A stretch of DNA of 6,256 nucleotides from an uncultured archaeon (GTDB lineage: Archaea > Thermoproteota > CALKCG01 > B24): the NCBI GenBank assembly GCA_938082915.1, contig CALKCG010000007.1:1-6256 (forward strand), given 5' to 3'. Made by a program: the position numbers and the translations under genes. The notes beneath the pieces are model-generated. The model saw nothing but the letters and a program-made list of their open reading frames with translations. It was not told where the DNA came from and made no database searches. Shown one piece after another: positions 5,907 to 6,256 of this stretch. Every line of letters begins with the position of its first letter. Position 1 is the first letter of the stretch.

Positions 5907-5936
5907 CCTTCCCCTCTTTGAGTATTGGTGACGATC

Positions 5937-6256
5937 ATGCCAACTAGACTCCGTAAGATAAGAAAACTCAGAGGGTCTAGAACATGCGGTTGGGGTAGGG
6001 TAGGTCAGCATAGGAAAAGCGGTATGAGAGGGGGCTTTGGTAAAGCTGGCTTACATAAACATAAATGGACGTGGACGGTTAAATATGCTCCAGACCACTT
6101 CGGTAAAAGAGGTTTCAAATCGCCAATGCAGAAGATTAAGTTGAAGTTTAAGGATGTTAATGTTGGAGAACTTGCGGATATACTGTCTAAACTGGAGAAG
6201 GTCGAGCTTCAAGACGGTAAGCCTATTGTAGACCTGCCGCTTCTAGGATATGGTAA
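5937..6256 (+). CDS. rpl15: 50S ribosomal protein L15 (uL15), 5' part
   Basis: This is the first 106 residues of ribosomal protein uL15, a late-assembling 50S protein whose glycine- and arginine-rich N-terminal tail threads through 23S rRNA. The window ends inside the gene; archaeal L15 is about 145 residues, so roughly a quarter is missing. Landmarks are KIRKLRGSRTCGWGR (7-21), GQHRKSG (23-29), RGG-GKAGLHKHKWTW (31-46), VKYAPDHFGKRGFK (48-61) and, near the edge, DLPLLGYG (99-106). The ATG has GGTGA (5927-5931) 5 bases upstream. It follows hsp20 by 30 bases. In other archaea secY usually comes next, but that lies outside this window. Confidence 0.96.
   Translation, partial: MPTRLRKIRKLRGSRTCGWGRVGQHRKSGMRGGFGKAGLHKHKWTWTVKYAPDHFGKRGFKSPMQKIKLKFKDVNVGELADILSKLEKVELQDGKPIVDLPLLGYG

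Noticed and set aside
5739..6011. Minus-strand open frame across the hsp20-rpl15 junction
   Set aside because: It covers two confident coding ends and the gap, shows no recognisable protein features, and is best read as a shadow frame.

Overview
The window is a dense, single-strand block of an archaeal ribosomal-protein operon (the S10/spc-type cluster). All thirteen genes lie on the + strand. The archaeal/eukaryotic-type proteins S4e, L32e and L19e sit inside the otherwise universal spc order, and the universal proteins have archaeal signatures (S14 with CxxC zinc pairs, S5 with a Cys-rich loop, long L30 and L18). Shine-Dalgarno (SD) sites of the GGAGGTG type and frequent TTG starts also fit an archaeon. 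The moderately AT-rich composition and gene order suggest a TACK-type lineage (Bathyarchaeia-like would be my guess), but the genus cannot be fixed by eye.

Layout: the 3' end of rpl24 (uL24), then rps4e, rpl5 (uL5), rps14 (uS14, a small 54-residue gene), rps8 (uS8), rpl6 (uL6), rpl32e, rpl19e, rpl18 (uL18), rps5 (uS5) and rpl30 (uL30), then a small heat-shock protein gene (hsp20/alpha-crystallin), then the 5' part of rpl15 (uL15), which runs off the window. Gaps within the ribosomal run are 1 to 20 nt, or there are short stop/start overlaps (TAATG, GTGA, ATGA), so translational coupling is likely. I see no stretch over 300 bases without a gene, no RNA gene, no mobile element and no CRISPR.

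The one departure from the expected order is hsp20 between rpl30 and rpl15, which are normally adjacent in archaea. It is preceded by the longest gap in the window (54 nt). That gap holds a TATA-like element at the centre of an imperfect palindrome. A second TATA-like element with good spacing lies at the end of hsp20, ahead of rpl15. Similar pyrimidine tracts flank the gene on both sides. The chaperone gene may therefore be a regulated module set into a constitutive operon. Everything else looks like intact, ordinary core translation machinery; eleven of the ribosomal genes encode parts of the 50S or 30S subunit that assemble together in the cytoplasm.
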